A DNA stretch of 43,407 nucleotides, from contig JAVBNF010000069.1 of NCBI GenBank assembly GCA_031551725.1, positions 1 to 43,407 on the forward strand, read 5' to 3'. Position numbers and translations under genes: made by a program. Below are positions 1 through 7,841 of the stretch, piece after piece; within the stretch, counting starts at the first letter, position 1; each line of letters starts with the position of its first letter. The notes beneath the pieces are model-generated. The model made no database searches, was not told where the DNA came from, and was given only the letters and a program-made list of their open reading frames with translations. The DNA is from JAVBNF01 sp031551725. Its GTDB lineage: Bacteria; Bacteroidota; Bacteroidia; Bacteroidales; P3.

Positions 1-148
1 TATTCCCCAATATAAGGTAGGTTGCATACGCGTTACGCACCCGTGCGCCGGTCGCCAACAGGTATTGCTACCCTTGCTGCCCCTCGACTTGCATGTATTA
101 AGCCTGCCGCTAGCGTTCATCCTGAGCCAGGATCAAACTCTTCATTGT
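1..148 (-). rRNA. rrs: 16S ribosomal RNA, 5' end (partial)
   Basis: The reverse complement contains the universal 16S 5' motif AGAGTTTGATCCTGGCTCAG followed by the conserved GATGAACGCTAGCGGCAGGC stretch. The AGAG motif starts at 141, and aligning it to E. coli position 8 puts the mature 5' end near 148. The gene runs off the left edge of the window, so only the first ~148 nt are present. The sequence after the start resembles Bacteroidales 16S. It is transcribed leftwards from the promoter at 334-364. Confidence 0.97.
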
Positions 149-333
149 AAAAAGTTTTAATCTAAATTTATTTTGTTCTTCAAGATATTACTACTCTATC
201 GAATTTGACAAGAAGCGTTTTTAAACTTTTCTTGTACTTACTATTCAATAGCTCTCGCTATTGCTGGTTTACATAATGTCAATGAACTTTTTTATTCCAC
301 TCGCCTCCCGGCGGGTGTCCCGTTTTGGGATTG

Positions 334-364
334 CAAAATTACAACTATTTTTTGAATTACCAAA
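334..364 (-). promoter_or_regulatory. rRNA operon promoter
   Basis: On the minus strand a TTTG (364-361), a 19-nt spacer and TAATTTTG (341-334) match the Bacteroidetes housekeeping consensus TTTG-N19/20-TAnnTTTG. It lies ~185 bp upstream of the 16S 5' end. The intervening leader contains a GC-rich hairpin (about 300-318) and a perfect small stem AATAGC/GCTATT at 251-266, plausible rRNA processing or folding elements. Confidence 0.85.
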
Positions 365-436
365 ACTTTTTACACTTTTTTTTTAAAATATTTCTAATTT
401 AACTGAAAATGAATGAAATAAATTTTATCTTTTTTT

Positions 437-580
437 TCTTTCTACCAATATTGAACGTCTAAAGGCGTAATTTATGCTTCGTAGAAACAATTTGTGCTAT
501 TAAATTACAACGCCTAAAGGTGTATTCGGTCAGCAGTGCTGACGATTTTTTCGCAGATTTACGGTAGATGACGCAGATCA
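437..580. repeat. Nest of short dispersed repeats upstream of the rRNA operon
   Basis: This gene-free stretch holds several short elements side by side. At 440-469 is a 30-bp segment that recurs at 3071-3100 with 28 identities (core TTGAACGTCTAA). A related unit (AACGCCTAAAGGTGTATTCG) starts near 509. A perfect palindrome GTCAGCA-G-TGCTGAC at 529-543 is followed by T6 and could terminate plus-strand transcription. At 552-578 is a CGCAGATTTACG/GACGCAGAT type repeat. No convincing gene is seen between 149 and 763; the short ORFs there are made of these repeats. Confidence 0.6.
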
Positions 581-584
581 TTAT

Positions 585-619
585 AAAAAACGTAGAACCG
601 CAATGCATTGCGGCTCTAC
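585..619 (-). terminator. 28-bp palindrome (copy 1) acting as terminator of the FISUMP gene
   Basis: Positions 592-619 form a near-perfect 28-bp palindrome (GTAGAACCGCAATG / CATTGCGGCTCTAC) centred on ATGCAT. On the minus strand it is followed by GTTTTTTATAA, the layout of a Rho-independent terminator for the gene ending at 764. The same architecture recurs inside moxR at 19565-19592, so it belongs to a dispersed REP-like family. Confidence 0.7.
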
Positions 620-763
620 AAAGAAGAACAAGCTTTTCACCAAACTCCACCACAACACGTGTAGTGTACAAAACGACCGCTTGTCCTGGAAGTCGTTGCC
701 CACAAACAGCAGATTTATGGGCTTTGATGAACCAAAAATCATTTTGTTTGCAAAATAACATCT

Positions 764-2719
764 TTAATTTCCAATCCGGACAATAACTACAGTGCCATTT
801 CCTCCTCTTGCACCCACTGCCGCATCAACATTTGAAAATATAATATTATTTATTGCTGGCCCTGAATATCCAGAAATAAAAGAAGAGCCTCCCGAACCCG
901 CGCAACTCCAACTACCACCTATCACTGTACTAACCACTCCTCCAGTTCCTCCATAATATCCACCACCACCACCGCTACCGGCGACACAAGGATTCGCAGA
1001 ACAAGAACCTCCTGCTGCCCCATATCCTAAATGTCCGCCACTAGACCAATTGCCTCCTGCATACAAAAAAGAACTTATCGCTGTTCCGCTACCACCTCCC
1101 GCAACCATAATACGCCCTGCTATAGAATTGTCAATCCGAATATCCGAGGCTCCACCGCCACCACCAGCAGCTTCTCCTTGCGAAGCCGATTCCCCATAAT
1201 CAGAACCACCACTTCCTCCTCCATTATATCCACCACCTCCTCCATATTGACCGGAAGCATTACCTCCTGCTCCCCCGACATAGATGAAGTACGAAGTTGG
1301 TCCTACATTTAGCAATGTCCCTTTTGTGTACCCCCCTCCTCCTCCTACTCCAGATAGTTTTCCATTGTATAGACCGGCACCTCCTCTGGCTCCCCAACAT
1401 TCCATTTGATAAGTGCCAGGGATTAAATCCCGTTGTACAAAAGTTCCTGAATATGGAATAATTGAAACTATCGCTTTGTCGATACTCATACAACCAGTCG
1501 AAGTATCCATGGCCGCAGCATAAAGTGTATAGTTGCTGCCCGAATAAGATAAAGAAATGGCACTCGGAACAGTCCCTTGGGTTTCTGTAGTAAACCATGC
1601 AACAGTATAACCTGTCTCGCAAAGAGCAGAAGTTGTTATAATCGCTCCATCTACTGCTCCGGCGGAAGTATTGGTTGATAACAAAGGGATGGAGGGAATA
1701 GATCCAATAATTACATTATTAATCCTAATAGGCCTTGAATATGCGCTCCAGCCTTCTGTGGTATAACCTTTGACTTTAACAATCTTGTCATCATCTGCAG
1801 TGGTAAATAATCGGCTGTAAATACTTGTTGATGCTTGATCAACGCCATCGATATTAAATATAAAGCTACTATAGTTACTGTAATTATTGATTATAATATT
1901 TCTTCCACACATAGAAATAATAGGTATATGCATATAATCACCTTCTAAACAGCGTGCATTTAAAGCATCCGCCCGATTTTGAGTTGTAGAAATTGAAGAA
2001 GCTTTACTGTCATGGTTAAAAATATAGGCATAGGATTGATTCCCATTGCTATTGGCTGTAGAAGTCCAAAATAAAGCCTGCGTGCCGTTATTTTGATAAG
2101 CACCCGATGCCGTTCGCATGCCGGATGCAAGTATCTTAAAACGGAAAGAGTCTCGATTTTCGATAGCAGAATCTGTCCAAAATCGCTGAAAAGCTTGATC
2201 ATCATCAAAGTTTCCTCGAATTGTATCTTTTAGCAAACGTCCGGCATTAGTGGAAGTACCACAAGCGGTAATTAAAGTTTCCCATTCAAGATTTGAAGGC
2301 AAATGCCAACCCTCCGGACAAAGCCCTTGCTCACCAACTGTAGAATAAACATCTGAATTATCTTGCTTTTTGTAAATCGCCCACCAAGGATATAAAACGC
2401 CCCAATATTCACAAGACAATGGATCTGCTTGTTCAACAGATAAATTTAAAGGCCCGGGTCCAGGGCAATAATATATGTTTTTTAATGCTGCAAAAGTATT
2501 TGCTGTGGTATTATTTGCAAAAATAGGATTATCTAAACCATTACGATAACGCAAATTTTCCGCCATCCACCATTTGCCATCAGGCATAAAAACAGCTTTG
2601 TAGATTTGTTGATCGCGACCATCTTTAAACGTTTTGGTGTCGCCGGGAGTTTGAGCGAATATCGGCAGAAATGAAACAATGCCGAATTGCAGAAAAAGAA
2701 TAAATGTAATTTTTTTCAT
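764..2719 (-). CDS. Secreted FISUMP-domain protein with C-terminal glycine-rich domain
   Basis: A 651-residue exported protein. Residues 1-23 are a signal peptide ending FAQ. Residues ~25-260 fit the FISUMP domain (Fibrobacter succinogenes major paralogous domain): they include KWWMAENLRY near 50 and CPEGWHLPSNLEWE near 135, and resemble C-type-lectin-like surface modules. A middle part (~270-425) looks like PKD/Ig-type repeats. The last ~220 residues are a glycine-rich domain with many GGGGG runs and the ECWGARGG opening typical of the Gly_rich family. No C-terminal secretion signal is obvious. The function is unknown; surface display or carbohydrate binding is inferred. It is probably expressed from the far promoter at 2982-3012 through the structured leader, and ends at the palindromic terminator at 585-619. 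Confidence 0.85.
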   Translation of the reverse strand: MKKITFILFLQFGIVSFLPIFAQTPGDTKTFKDGRDQQIYKAVFMPDGKWWMAENLRYRNGLDNPIFANNTTANTFAALKNIYYCPGPGPLNLSVEQADPLSCEYWGVLYPWWAIYKKQDNSDVYSTVGEQGLCPEGWHLPSNLEWETLITACGTSTNAGRLLKDTIRGNFDDDQAFQRFWTDSAIENRDSFRFKILASGMRTASGAYQNNGTQALFWTSTANSNGNQSYAYIFNHDSKASSISTTQNRADALNARCLEGDYMHIPIISMCGRNIIINNYSNYSSFIFNIDGVDQASTSIYSRLFTTADDDKIVKVKGYTTEGWSAYSRPIRINNVIIGSIPSIPLLSTNTSAGAVDGAIITTSALCETGYTVAWFTTETQGTVPSAISLSYSGSNYTLYAAAMDTSTGCMSIDKAIVSIIPYSGTFVQRDLIPGTYQMECWGARGGAGLYNGKLSGVGGGGGYTKGTLLNVGPTSYFIYVGGAGGNASGQYGGGGGYNGGGSGGSDYGESASQGEAAGGGGGASDIRIDNSIAGRIMVAGGGSGTAISSFLYAGGNWSSGGHLGYGAAGGSCSANPCVAGSGGGGGYYGGTGGVVSTVIGGSWSCAGSGGSSFISGYSGPAINNIIFSNVDAAVGARGGNGTVVIVRIGN

Positions 2720-2761
2720 GGTGTGTTTTATTTAATTATGAATTCTTAATTTTCAATTAAA

Positions 2762-2976
2762 TAAAAAGGCGCGAGTTGGATTCTTATTTTATCAGAGGTA
2801 TCGCCAAACACCCACGCAAAAATAAGATACAACTCACGCCGGAACACAGCATGAGCGCATCACTTATTAATTCTTTTGCGTTGAAAAATTGGCGATTTTC
2901 TGATAAAGAATTTAAGCTTACGCTTTCTTTATTTATGTTTAATATATGTTTTTCCTATAAAAATGTTTTTACAATA
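2762..2976 (-). ncRNA. Candidate structured leader / small RNA upstream of the FISUMP gene
   Basis: From the minus-strand promoter at 2982-3012 a transcript would start near 2976. It would run ~215 nt to a long imperfect hairpin (arms 2840-2819 and 2790-2768, loop 28 nt) followed by T5, a classic intrinsic-terminator shape, 43 bp before the FISUMP start codon. A 22-codon ORF (2852-2784) spans the whole hairpin, so translation-coupled attenuation is conceivable. No known riboswitch class was recognised. It could equally be a stand-alone sRNA. The 91-codon plus-strand ORF over this region (2776-3051) looks spurious. Confidence 0.5.
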
Positions 2977-2981
2977 TGGTA

Positions 2982-3012
2982 CAAAGGTAAAAAAAAAATT
3001 TCAAATATTCAA
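2982..3012 (-). promoter_or_regulatory. Promoter for the FISUMP leader
   Basis: On the minus strand a TTG at 3012-3010, a 20-nt spacer and TACCTTTG at 2989-2982 match the Bacteroidetes promoter consensus. It points towards the gene starting at 2719, ~260 nt away, leaving room for the structured leader. Confidence 0.75.
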
Positions 3013-3070
3013 AACAAATCCGATTTTGGCTTTGCCACAACCACAGGTTAATGACGCACGGGGGAACTTT

Positions 3071-3100
3071 TTCTACCGATATTGAACGTCTAACGGCGTA
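3071..3100 (+). repeat. Dispersed 30-bp repeat, second copy
   Basis: This segment matches 440-469 at 28 of 30 positions, with core ATATTGAACGTCTAA followed by CGGCGTA. It contains a small stem ACGTC/GGCGT. It lies in the intergenic region before the small gene at 3162. The origin is unknown. Confidence 0.65.
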
Positions 3101-3149
3101 TTCGCAAAGTGTTTCTGCATTCCTAATTCATAATTCCTATTTTTTTTGT

Positions 3150-3157
3150 ATCTTTGC
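3150..3157 (+). promoter_or_regulatory. -7 promoter element, near-leaderless start
   Basis: TATCTTTG matches TAnnTTTG and ends only four bases before the ATG at 3162. Transcripts would therefore begin at or very near the start codon. This supports the 3162 start over the longer frame that opens at 3051. Confidence 0.7.
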
Positions 3158-3161
3158 ACCC

Positions 3162-3359
3162 ATGTTTTTATTTAATTTTTTCAGGAAACGACACAAGAAA
3201 ACAGCACAACGGCCGCTTACAGATGAGGCGTATAATGACCTGCGTGCTGAAATTCGTAAAGAAGTGGACCGGATTTTGGAAAAAATCAATAAAAACGGAT
3301 ATGATAGTCTGAAAGCATCAGAACGCGATTTTTTAAATAAGAATAAAGATAGAATATAA
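3162..3359 (+). CDS. Orphan rhomboid C-terminal tail (DUF6576-like), 65 aa
   Basis: A small charged protein of 65 residues. Residues ~25-60 (EIRKEVDRILEKINKNGYDS followed by a short LNK tail) resemble the cytoplasmic tail found at the C-terminus of Bacteroidetes rhomboid-family membrane proteins. No membrane helices or catalytic Ser/His residues are present, so the protease part is absent. In Bacteroides a full rhomboid gene commonly sits just before an EEP-family gene, exactly as here, which suggests the rest of the gene was lost and the tail kept. The ATG at 3162 is chosen because a -7 element abuts it. The downstream gene starts seven bases later, probably in the same transcript. A real but unknown small protein is the alternative. 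Confidence 0.6.
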   Translation: MFLFNFFRKRHKKTAQRPLTDEAYNDLRAEIRKEVDRILEKINKNGYDSLKASERDFLNKNKDRI

Positions 3360-3366
3360 GTAATTG

Positions 3367-4494
3367 ATGGCAAAAGGAAGTAAAAGCGGATTATCAAGTT
3401 GGATGTCTTACCTATTATTAGGTACCAATTTGATATTTGTTGTCGGTTTGTTGATGTCTTTTTTGGGCGGTTTTATTAATCCCAACCTCTCTACCCTACT
3501 GGCTTTCGCAGCCTTATGCTTCCCTTTTTTCTTGTTAATTAATATCTGCTTCTTCATCTACTATTTGGCAAGTTTCAGAGTTTATTGCTTATTTTCTTTA
3601 TGTGTCATTTTATTGAATATTGATAATATAAAAGGGCTTGTTCAATTTCGAAAACCTCATTTTGAGGACCGAGAAGATGTTTTAAAATTGGTTACTTACA
3701 ATGTAAATCTTTTCGATTATTATAGTTTACGAGATAAACACAAAGGTGAAATCAAAGAACAGATTTTGGGTTTTATTGAAGATGAAATGCCCGATATTGT
3801 TTGTTTTCAAGAATATCTGGAAAGCAAAATTTTTCCTATTTCGCCCATTTTAAAACAAAAATCGGGATTAAAATACAAAACTCAAATCCGTAATAACGGT
3901 AAGATTTCGTACGGTTGCGCGATTTATTCGAAATATAAAATTATCAATGAAGGCCAAGTTGATTTTCAAAACAACTCGATTATGTCGTGTATTTTTGCAG
4001 ATATTGTTATGAAGCAGGACACATTCCGCATATATAATATGCACCTTGAGTCAATCCGTTTCAATAAGGAAGACGAGTTGTTTTATAATAATTTTACGGA
4101 AGTAAAAAGCAGCGATGCTATGAAAAAAGGCGTCCGTCGAATGGCTCGCAAAATGCATCGTGCTTATAAAAAGCGCGCTGTTGAAGCATTGGCTATTCAA
4201 GACCATGCATCCACTTCTCCTTATTCTGTTATTATTTGCGGCGATATGAATGACACACCAGCATCTTTTGCGTACAGAAGTATTTCGAACAATATGCGCG
4301 ATGCATTTAAAACCGCAGGATTTGGTTTGGGAACTACTTATAACGGCCTGTTTCCGGCTTTCCGGATTGATTATGTGTTTTACAATAAGCCTCTAAAAGC
4401 AGTGTATTTTAAAAATGTACATTTGCCACTTTCGGATCATTTTCCAATTATTACAGAATTAGAACTTCCTCAAAAAGAAAATATTGACAATTAA
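3367..4494 (+). CDS. Membrane-anchored endonuclease/exonuclease/phosphatase (EEP) family protein
   Basis: A 375-residue protein. Three hydrophobic segments in the first ~90 residues anchor it in the inner membrane. The rest is an EEP (DNase I-like) hydrolase domain with the expected metal and catalytic motifs: VTYNVNLFD (Asn), IVCFQEY (Glu), YNMHLES, ICGDMNDTP (Asp/Asn) and SDHFPI (Asp-His pair) near the end. Family members cleave phosphodiesters in nucleic acids, inositol phosphates or sphingomyelin; the substrate here cannot be told. The ATG at 3367 is preferred over the overlapping TTG at 3364. It lies seven bases after the rhomboid-tail gene and overlaps the longer reading of the next gene. 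Confidence 0.85.
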   Translation: MAKGSKSGLSSWMSYLLLGTNLIFVVGLLMSFLGGFINPNLSTLLAFAALCFPFFLLINICFFIYYLASFRVYCLFSLCVILLNIDNIKGLVQFRKPHFEDREDVLKLVTYNVNLFDYYSLRDKHKGEIKEQILGFIEDEMPDIVCFQEYLESKIFPISPILKQKSGLKYKTQIRNNGKISYGCAIYSKYKIINEGQVDFQNNSIMSCIFADIVMKQDTFRIYNMHLESIRFNKEDELFYNNFTEVKSSDAMKKGVRRMARKMHRAYKKRAVEALAIQDHASTSPYSVIICGDMNDTPASFAYRSISNNMRDAFKTAGFGLGTTYNGLFPAFRIDYVFYNKPLKAVYFKNVHLPLSDHFPIITELELPQKENIDN

Positions 4495-4507
4495 AAAAAA
4501 AGATTAT

Positions 4508-5494
4508 ATGAAAAAGTTCACAAGTTTACAAGTTAACAGGTTAACAGGAAAACGTAATTGCAGAAACATATTCATCTTCTGCACTTTTGCGTTTTTGCAT
4601 TTCGGCTTCATCTCCTCGATTCTCGCGCAAGACGCACCTCCGGCAACTTCTGATGCCACAACAGAAGTTCCCAAAATGTGGACCAACGACGCTCTTTTCC
4701 AACTTGGACTAAATCAGTCGGCTTTTGTGAATTGGGCTGCCGGTGGCGAAAATACGTATGCAGGGTTGGGGCGTATTGCTGCCAACTTAAATCGTAAAGG
4801 CAAAGAGTCTTTGTGGGAAAATCATTTAATGTTAGCTTATGGTGCATCTCAACAAGGCAAAAAATTCACAAAAACGGAAGACGTTATCGAAATCGGTACG
4901 CGCTACGGTTATCACGCCGCCAAACATTGGAATTATACCGGAATTGTGACAGCAACTACGCAATTTGACAAAGGTTATTTACCCGATAATGATACGGTTG
5001 CAACATCAAGTTTCCTAAATCCACTGAAAGTTGTAGCTTCTATCGGTATGGAATATAAATCGAATAATGACGATTTCGATTTGTTACTTTCGCCTATCGC
5101 GCTTGACTTTACATATGTTTTAGACACTATCTTTGGTCACAGATACAGTATTGATCCGGGCAAACACATGACTTACGGCTTAGGTGCTTACGTAAATGCA
5201 GCGTACAAACATCAATTAATGGAAAATGTGAATTTAGGTACGCGTATGATTTTGTTTTATGATTACATCACGATGATGGACGAGCCTTCTTTGCGTGTGG
5301 ATTGGAATGTAATTTTCAACATGAAAATCAACAGTTTTTTAGCTATGAATATCGAAATGGGCTTGCTTTACGATCCGAAAGTTAAATTCGATGTACTCGA
5401 AAATGATGTGATTGTTGGACAAGAACGCCGTTGGCAGTTTAAAGAAGTGTTTATGTTGAATTTCACTTATAAATTAGGCGGAAAGAAAGCATAA
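4508..5494 (+). CDS. DUF3078 outer-membrane-associated protein
   Basis: A 328-residue protein of the DUF3078 family, common in Bacteroidetes and predicted to form or associate with an outer-membrane beta structure. Support comes from an N-terminal signal peptide ending ILAQ near residue 41, followed by WTNDALFQLGLNQSAFVNWA and GGENTYAG, typical of the family, and many alternating hydrophobic strands. The ATG at 4508 is used; an earlier frame opening at 4484 overlaps the preceding gene. The signal peptide has an unusually long polar n-region (~20 residues). It is encoded by an internally repetitive stretch (ACAAGTTTACAAGTTAACAG) that looks like an intruded short repeat. The function is unknown. 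Confidence 0.82.
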   Translation: MKKFTSLQVNRLTGKRNCRNIFIFCTFAFLHFGFISSILAQDAPPATSDATTEVPKMWTNDALFQLGLNQSAFVNWAAGGENTYAGLGRIAANLNRKGKESLWENHLMLAYGASQQGKKFTKTEDVIEIGTRYGYHAAKHWNYTGIVTATTQFDKGYLPDNDTVATSSFLNPLKVVASIGMEYKSNNDDFDLLLSPIALDFTYVLDTIFGHRYSIDPGKHMTYGLGAYVNAAYKHQLMENVNLGTRMILFYDYITMMDEPSLRVDWNVIFNMKINSFLAMNIEMGLLYDPKVKFDVLENDVIVGQERRWQFKEVFMLNFTYKLGGKKA

Positions 5495-5500
5495 TCTGCC

Positions 5501-7078
5501 CTAATCTAATATTTGCACCGCATTGCTGCCGATTAAAAAATCGCTGTCAGGCGGTGCAATTTTTATGTCTATTTGCGACGAGACTTTTAATTCCGAAATG
5601 CGCGAAATAACCTCTTTTACAGCAATATTCTTGGTACAGAAAACAAGTTCGTTTACTTTTTGAATGCGGATGATTTCAGAAAGTTCATTGATATTTCCTA
5701 CAAAAAAATTATCTTTTTCTGTTTGTCTTCCGGCATTTACAAAAATAATTTGAAGATTATTATCTGTCTTTCTCAATAATTTGGAAATGCGTAAACACTC
5801 ATCTTCACTACCGATAAGCGCATAAATTTTGTTTTTCCGGGTGTATAAACGAAAGGCTTTCATTCCCGTTAATGCCAATAAATATCGCGAAAGCGAAACA
5901 ATTAACAAACTACTTAACGCGCCCATCAAAATCAAGGCCCGCGAAAAATGAAATTGAGGCGAAACCAAGGCGTAAAGGGCTAAAATAGCAAGTGTTCCCA
6001 CTCCTATTCCTTTCCATATCTGCAAAAAGCGAATGGGCGTTTGGTAGGCTTTAAATGCCAGCATTCCGCAAACCCATAAAGCAATATAAGCTGGCAATAT
6101 TTGATTTGTAAATATTTCGGGATAATAGGAAGGATTTTGGAAGTAAAAACGTTCCCAAAATTGAACAAGTCCGAAAGATACCGCATACAAAACCGTGAAA
6201 TCGAAAAGCGGAAATGCTATTTTGCGGAAAGCGCGCTTTACAACAGATAAAGCTGCACGCAGCCATATAGCACAGGTTATCAACACGGAAAACAAACGCG
6301 ATTGGCGGTTGGCAAAATGTTTTTCCATAAAAATCTGCATCGCTTTGTAGAAAACAACTACATAATTGATGCTGCCTTTCTTCGTGCTTTCGCCTTTATA
6401 GTGAATAATGCGGGTTTCGGGGAAATAATAGTTTTTATAACCGGCCAAACAAATGCGGTACGACAGATCAATATCTTCGCCATACATAAAAAATTGCTCG
6501 TCGAGCAAGCCGATTTTATCCAAAACCGATTTTCGTAGAAGCATAAAAGCGCCTGCCAGTACATCAATACTATGAGTCTCATTTTCATTTAAATTCCCCA
6601 TATAGTAACGTGCAAAGCGTTTGGAACGTGGGAATAGTTTGATTAATCCGGATATTTTGTAAAATGACACTTCAGGTGTTGGTAGTCCGCGTTTGGATTC
6701 GGGTAAATAACGGCCTTTCCCGTCAATCATCTTCACTCCTAATCCTCCGGCTTCAGGATGTGCATCCATAAAAGCCAAGCATTTCGAAAAAGTATCGACT
6801 TCGACGATTGTATCGGGGTTTAGCAAAAGAACGTATTCACCTTTTGCCAAGCGAATAGCTTGATTATTCGCTTTTGAGAAGCCAACATTTTCGGCATTTT
6901 CGATTAGATGAACTTCAGAAAACTTGCTTTTAAGCATTCCTACCGAGCCATCAACAGATTGATTATCGACCACAAAAATCTCCGCATCAATGTCTTTGCA
7001 TGCCGCTTTTACGGAATGTAGACATTGTTCGAGAAAGTTCTGAACGTTGTAATTAACGATGATTATCGATAGTTTCAT
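5501..7078 (-). CDS. Family 2 glycosyltransferase with transmembrane and Rossmann-like C-terminus
   Basis: A 525-residue protein. Residues 1-~260 are a GT-A family 2 glycosyltransferase (rhamnosyltransferase-like): it starts MKLSIIIVNYNVQNFLEQCL, carries VVDNQSVDGS, the LLNPDT metal site near residue 88 and GEDIDLSYR near 205. Then four to five hydrophobic segments (~265-410) put it in the inner membrane. The last ~110 residues form an alpha/beta domain (YALIGSEDECLRI...) ending in PPDSDFLIGSNAVQILD, similar to the cytoplasmic nucleotide-binding part of polyprenyl-phosphate sugar transferases, but with no sugar-transferase domain. A role in cell-surface polysaccharide synthesis is likely; donor and acceptor are unknown. 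It is last in a four-gene minus-strand run, one base after the ZIP gene. Confidence 0.83.
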   Translation of the reverse strand: MKLSIIIVNYNVQNFLEQCLHSVKAACKDIDAEIFVVDNQSVDGSVGMLKSKFSEVHLIENAENVGFSKANNQAIRLAKGEYVLLLNPDTIVEVDTFSKCLAFMDAHPEAGGLGVKMIDGKGRYLPESKRGLPTPEVSFYKISGLIKLFPRSKRFARYYMGNLNENETHSIDVLAGAFMLLRKSVLDKIGLLDEQFFMYGEDIDLSYRICLAGYKNYYFPETRIIHYKGESTKKGSINYVVVFYKAMQIFMEKHFANRQSRLFSVLITCAIWLRAALSVVKRAFRKIAFPLFDFTVLYAVSFGLVQFWERFYFQNPSYYPEIFTNQILPAYIALWVCGMLAFKAYQTPIRFLQIWKGIGVGTLAILALYALVSPQFHFSRALILMGALSSLLIVSLSRYLLALTGMKAFRLYTRKNKIYALIGSEDECLRISKLLRKTDNNLQIIFVNAGRQTEKDNFFVGNINELSEIIRIQKVNELVFCTKNIAVKEVISRISELKVSSQIDIKIAPPDSDFLIGSNAVQILD

Positions 7079-7079
7079 A

Positions 7080-7841
7080 CTACAAAGGTAATATGACGGC
7101 CAATCCCATGCCGAGTAAAACGGAAATTAATTTTTTGCGATTATACGCGTGCGATTCGCCGGCTTCAAACAATATAGACGTGGAAACGTGCAAAAAGATT
7201 CCGATCACAACCCCCATTACCATACGGGCAAATACGGCCATTCCATCAGCATTTGAAATACTTATCAAATTGCTCACAATTGAGCCGAGCGGCGTCATAC
7301 AAGCAAAAAGCAACAATAGCAAAAACGATTTTCTCCTGTTAAATCCCGCTTGCAGAAAGAGATTTACAAGTACAATTGATATTGGAATGTTGTGGATAAC
7401 CACGCCGAATGTGAGCGAATTGCGAACATGCGCAAAAGAATCTACAATGGGCATCCCTTCCAAAAATGCATGTAAACAAAGCCCAATCATTAATCCAATA
7501 GGCGAAGATGCGTATTCCTCTGTATGTATATGTCCGTGTTCAACGCCGCGTGTCAGTGTATCGAGAAACAATTGGATAAGAAACCCCAATAAAATAAAGA
7601 TTCCGATTTGAGAAAACGGATGTCCATGATCATCACAATGATGTTCGTGCCCGGAAATATCGGCTGCACCAAAATAAATTTCGGGTAGTAAATGCGTGAA
7701 ACTGATGCCCATCAAAAAGGCGCCGCTAAAGGCAAGTAGCAGTTTTTGCAATGTCTTGTTTTCTTTTTTTATCAAGAAAACAGATGCTCCACTGATAAGG
7801 ACTCCTAAAAAAAGGACAACATATAATCCGGCGTTATGCAT
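7080..7841 (-). CDS. ZIP family divalent metal transporter
   Basis: A 253-residue inner-membrane protein with about eight hydrophobic segments. A cytoplasmic-type histidine-rich loop (HEHHCDDHGHP, ~65-75) follows the second helix. The metal-binding helices carry HAFLEG and HNIPISIVL, the paired motifs of helices 4 and 5 in the ZIP family. Family members import zinc, iron or manganese. The start codon lies inside the 3' end of coaD (8-bp overlap), so the two are probably translated together. No metal-responsive site is visible. Confidence 0.9.
   Translation of the reverse strand: MHNAGLYVVLFLGVLISGASVFLIKKENKTLQKLLLAFSGAFLMGISFTHLLPEIYFGAADISGHEHHCDDHGHPFSQIGIFILLGFLIQLFLDTLTRGVEHGHIHTEEYASSPIGLMIGLCLHAFLEGMPIVDSFAHVRNSLTFGVVIHNIPISIVLVNLFLQAGFNRRKSFLLLLLFACMTPLGSIVSNLISISNADGMAVFARMVMGVVIGIFLHVSTSILFEAGESHAYNRKKLISVLLGMGLAVILPL

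Noticed and set aside
459..786. Overlapping ORFs of 72 and 100 codons on both strands
   Set aside because: They are composed of dispersed repeats and the 28-bp palindrome and show no protein-like conservation pattern.
1031..1622. Plus- and minus-strand ORFs inside the glycine-rich coding region
   Set aside because: The GGN-rich codons of the real gene keep other frames open; no independent signals.
2776..3051. 91-codon plus-strand ORF over the FISUMP leader
   Set aside because: It runs through the terminator hairpin in reverse and has no promoter or recognisable domain; the minus-strand signals explain the region better.
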